A stretch of 32,535 nucleotides of DNA from positions 1-32,535 of the forward strand of contig MWCV01000027.1 in the NCBI GenBank assembly GCA_002070215.1, in the 5' to 3' direction. Origin of the DNA: Chloroflexi bacterium ADurb.Bin180 (GTDB taxonomy: Bacteria; Chloroflexota; Anaerolineae; UBA2200). The notes below the pieces were generated by a model. It saw only the letters and a program-made list of their open reading frames with translations, was not told the DNA's origin and ran no database searches. Made by a program: the position numbers and the translations under genes. Below, in pieces: positions 32,034 through 32,535 of this stretch; the stretch's first letter is position 1; the number at the start of each line of letters is the position of its first letter.

Positions 32034-32176
32034 GCGCCGCCTCCATTACCATAATCGAGCTCGCGCAACTCGCTGCCTTGCACTATGGGGTGCAGCAGCT
32101 GACCCGCAACCTGCGCGCCCCTGGGCGCGTGTCGGACTGCGCCTGCCGTGAGCGCTGAGCTGCTCGATGCGTTCAT
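32030..32176 (-). CDS. 48-aa leader gene of the HEPN-helicase operon
   Basis: An ATG at 32176 follows GGAGGTGA by 4 nt, close to an ideal ribosome site. The 48-codon frame ends at a TGA that overlaps the helicase GTG by 4 bp (GTGA). The product has a Ser/Ala-rich start, a basic middle and the segment LLHPIVQGSELRELDYGNGG; it has no membrane segment or cysteine. The precise overlap and ribosome site support translation. It could be an antitoxin-like partner of the HEPN domain, a coupling leader peptide, or the remnant of a longer upstream gene. Confidence 0.62.
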   Translation of the reverse strand: MNASSSSALTAGAVRHAPRGAQVAGQLLHPIVQGSELRELDYGNGGGA

Positions 32177-32207
32177 CGGATCACCTCCGGCAGAACGTCG
32201 TAACGAG

Positions 32208-32420
32208 CTACCGTTCAGAGTCCCTTATCCCTGCAGACTCACTTGGAGTGGCGTGCGCGCTACCAGGCCGGCACATGCGAGCCACGGCGCGTCTTCTGCC
32301 GGTGCCAACCACGGAGGCCAGCGCGCCGCCCCACGCGGCATGAAGGGCGGCCATCAGGCCGGAGGCGCCGGCGCCGATGACGGCCACGGAAGGGACGGAG
32401 GGTTGGGTGAGTGCGGTCAC
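32208..32420 (-). pseudogene. Truncated 5' end of a second HI0933/BaiN-type gene
   Basis: From GTG 32420 the frame reads PSVAVIGAGASGLMAAL and AAWGGA (to about 32322), matching the intact flavoprotein gene at 23951-25201 nearly residue for residue. After that the match stops abruptly, and an unrelated tail ends at 32208. The RKLLITG signature and everything after it are missing. The upstream promoter is also homologous. The fragment lies in the same orientation as the intact gene, on the far side of the HEPN-helicase operon. Confidence 0.8.
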
Positions 32421-32426
32421 AGGGAT

Positions 32427-32455
32427 ATGATAGCGCGGTGCAAGGAAAGGGTCAA
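32427..32455 (-). promoter_or_regulatory. Promoter of the truncated BaiN-type gene, may now drive the HEPN-helicase operon
   Basis: TTGACC (32455-32450), a 17-bp spacer and TATCAT (32432-32427) lie on the minus strand, with the same boxes as the intact gene's promoter. The GTG at 32420 begins 6 nt after the -10 box, as in a leaderless gene. No better promoter is visible between here and the 48-aa gene. Confidence 0.7.
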
Positions 32456-32487
32456 TGCCCGAGAGTGTTGAAAAACGACCTGGCGTT

Positions 32488-32516
32488 TTGTGTGCAGGCG
32501 GTGAATCCGGTACACT
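32488..32516 (+). promoter_or_regulatory. Possible rightward promoter at the window edge
   Basis: TTGTGT (32488-32493), a 17-bp spacer and TACACT (32511-32516) fit the pattern seen elsewhere in the window, although the -35 box is weak. A short AAAACG/CGTTTT inverted repeat lies just before it. Confidence 0.45.
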
Positions 32517-32520
32517 GGGT

Positions 32521-32535
32521 ATGGTGCCACGGCGC
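32521..32535 (+). CDS. Possible start of a rightward, leaderless gene cut by the window edge
   Basis: ATG 32521 and GTG 32524 lie in one frame (MVPRR), 4 and 7 nt after the -10 box, the spacing seen at the two BaiN-type starts. Only five codons are visible, so no product can be named. Confidence 0.22.

Noticed and set aside
1-32535. tRNA, rRNA, prophage or integrase genes
   Set aside because: None of their characteristic sequences or motifs was found by reading both strands, although a short tRNA could be missed by eye.

Overview
The window is GC-rich bacterial DNA, most likely from a member of the Chloroflexota (Anaerolineae-like). That guess rests on a lipoprotein with a long Thr-Pro linker, several GTG/TTG starts, some apparently leaderless genes, and dispersed GC-rich intergenic repeats. 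No rRNA or tRNA was seen. Nine promoter-like sites share a TTG-type -35 box, a 17-bp spacer and a TANNNT-like -10 box.

Left part (1-12,834, + strand). A 10-gene operon begins with a molybdenum aldehyde oxidoreductase collinear with Desulfovibrio gigas Mop. Next come six genes matching, as I recall it, the DVU_1553-DVU_1558 neighbourhood of Desulfovibrio: an Fe-S flavoprotein with HdrB-type CCG motifs, a small zinc-ribbon protein, a methyltransferase, a C-GCAxxG-C-C protein, a radical SAM protein and an AMP-forming ligase. A FecCD-type ABC importer (binding lipoprotein, permease, ATPase) closes the operon. Most junctions are 4-bp ATGA or GTGA overlaps. The leader holds a promoter, an RNA resembling the Moco/Tuco (molybdenum/tungsten cofactor) riboswitch and an intrinsic terminator. 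A second copy of this RNA lies at 13,262-13,381 on the minus strand with its own promoter, and it leads into an unrecognised 97-aa gene. The region therefore looks like a cofactor-sensing regulon: enzyme, probable maturation factors, probable oxyanion uptake, and one new small protein.

Middle part (13,400-23,950). A membrane methyltransferase of the isoprenylcysteine type is followed by repeat-rich intergenic DNA (60-bp tandem units and 35-nt palindromes), an AddB-AddA-type helicase-nuclease pair on the minus strand, and a 126-bp duplication. Then come a lipoprotein with a downstream small membrane protein carrying SGGSIGG repeats, and a GNAT acetyltransferase.

Right part (23,950-32,535, minus strand). 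An HI0933/BaiN-type flavoprotein gene is followed by a probable conflict or defence operon: a 48-aa leader gene, a HEPN-SNF2 helicase with an RX4H ribonuclease motif, and a sacsin/Hsp90-type ATPase with a C-terminal HNH-like zinc motif. All three overlap by GTGA. The operon is bracketed by the intact flavoprotein gene start and a second, truncated copy of a homologous gene start with its promoter. This suggests insertion or duplication, with the stranded promoter now driving the operon.

All family names come from reading motifs and from memory. No database search was run.
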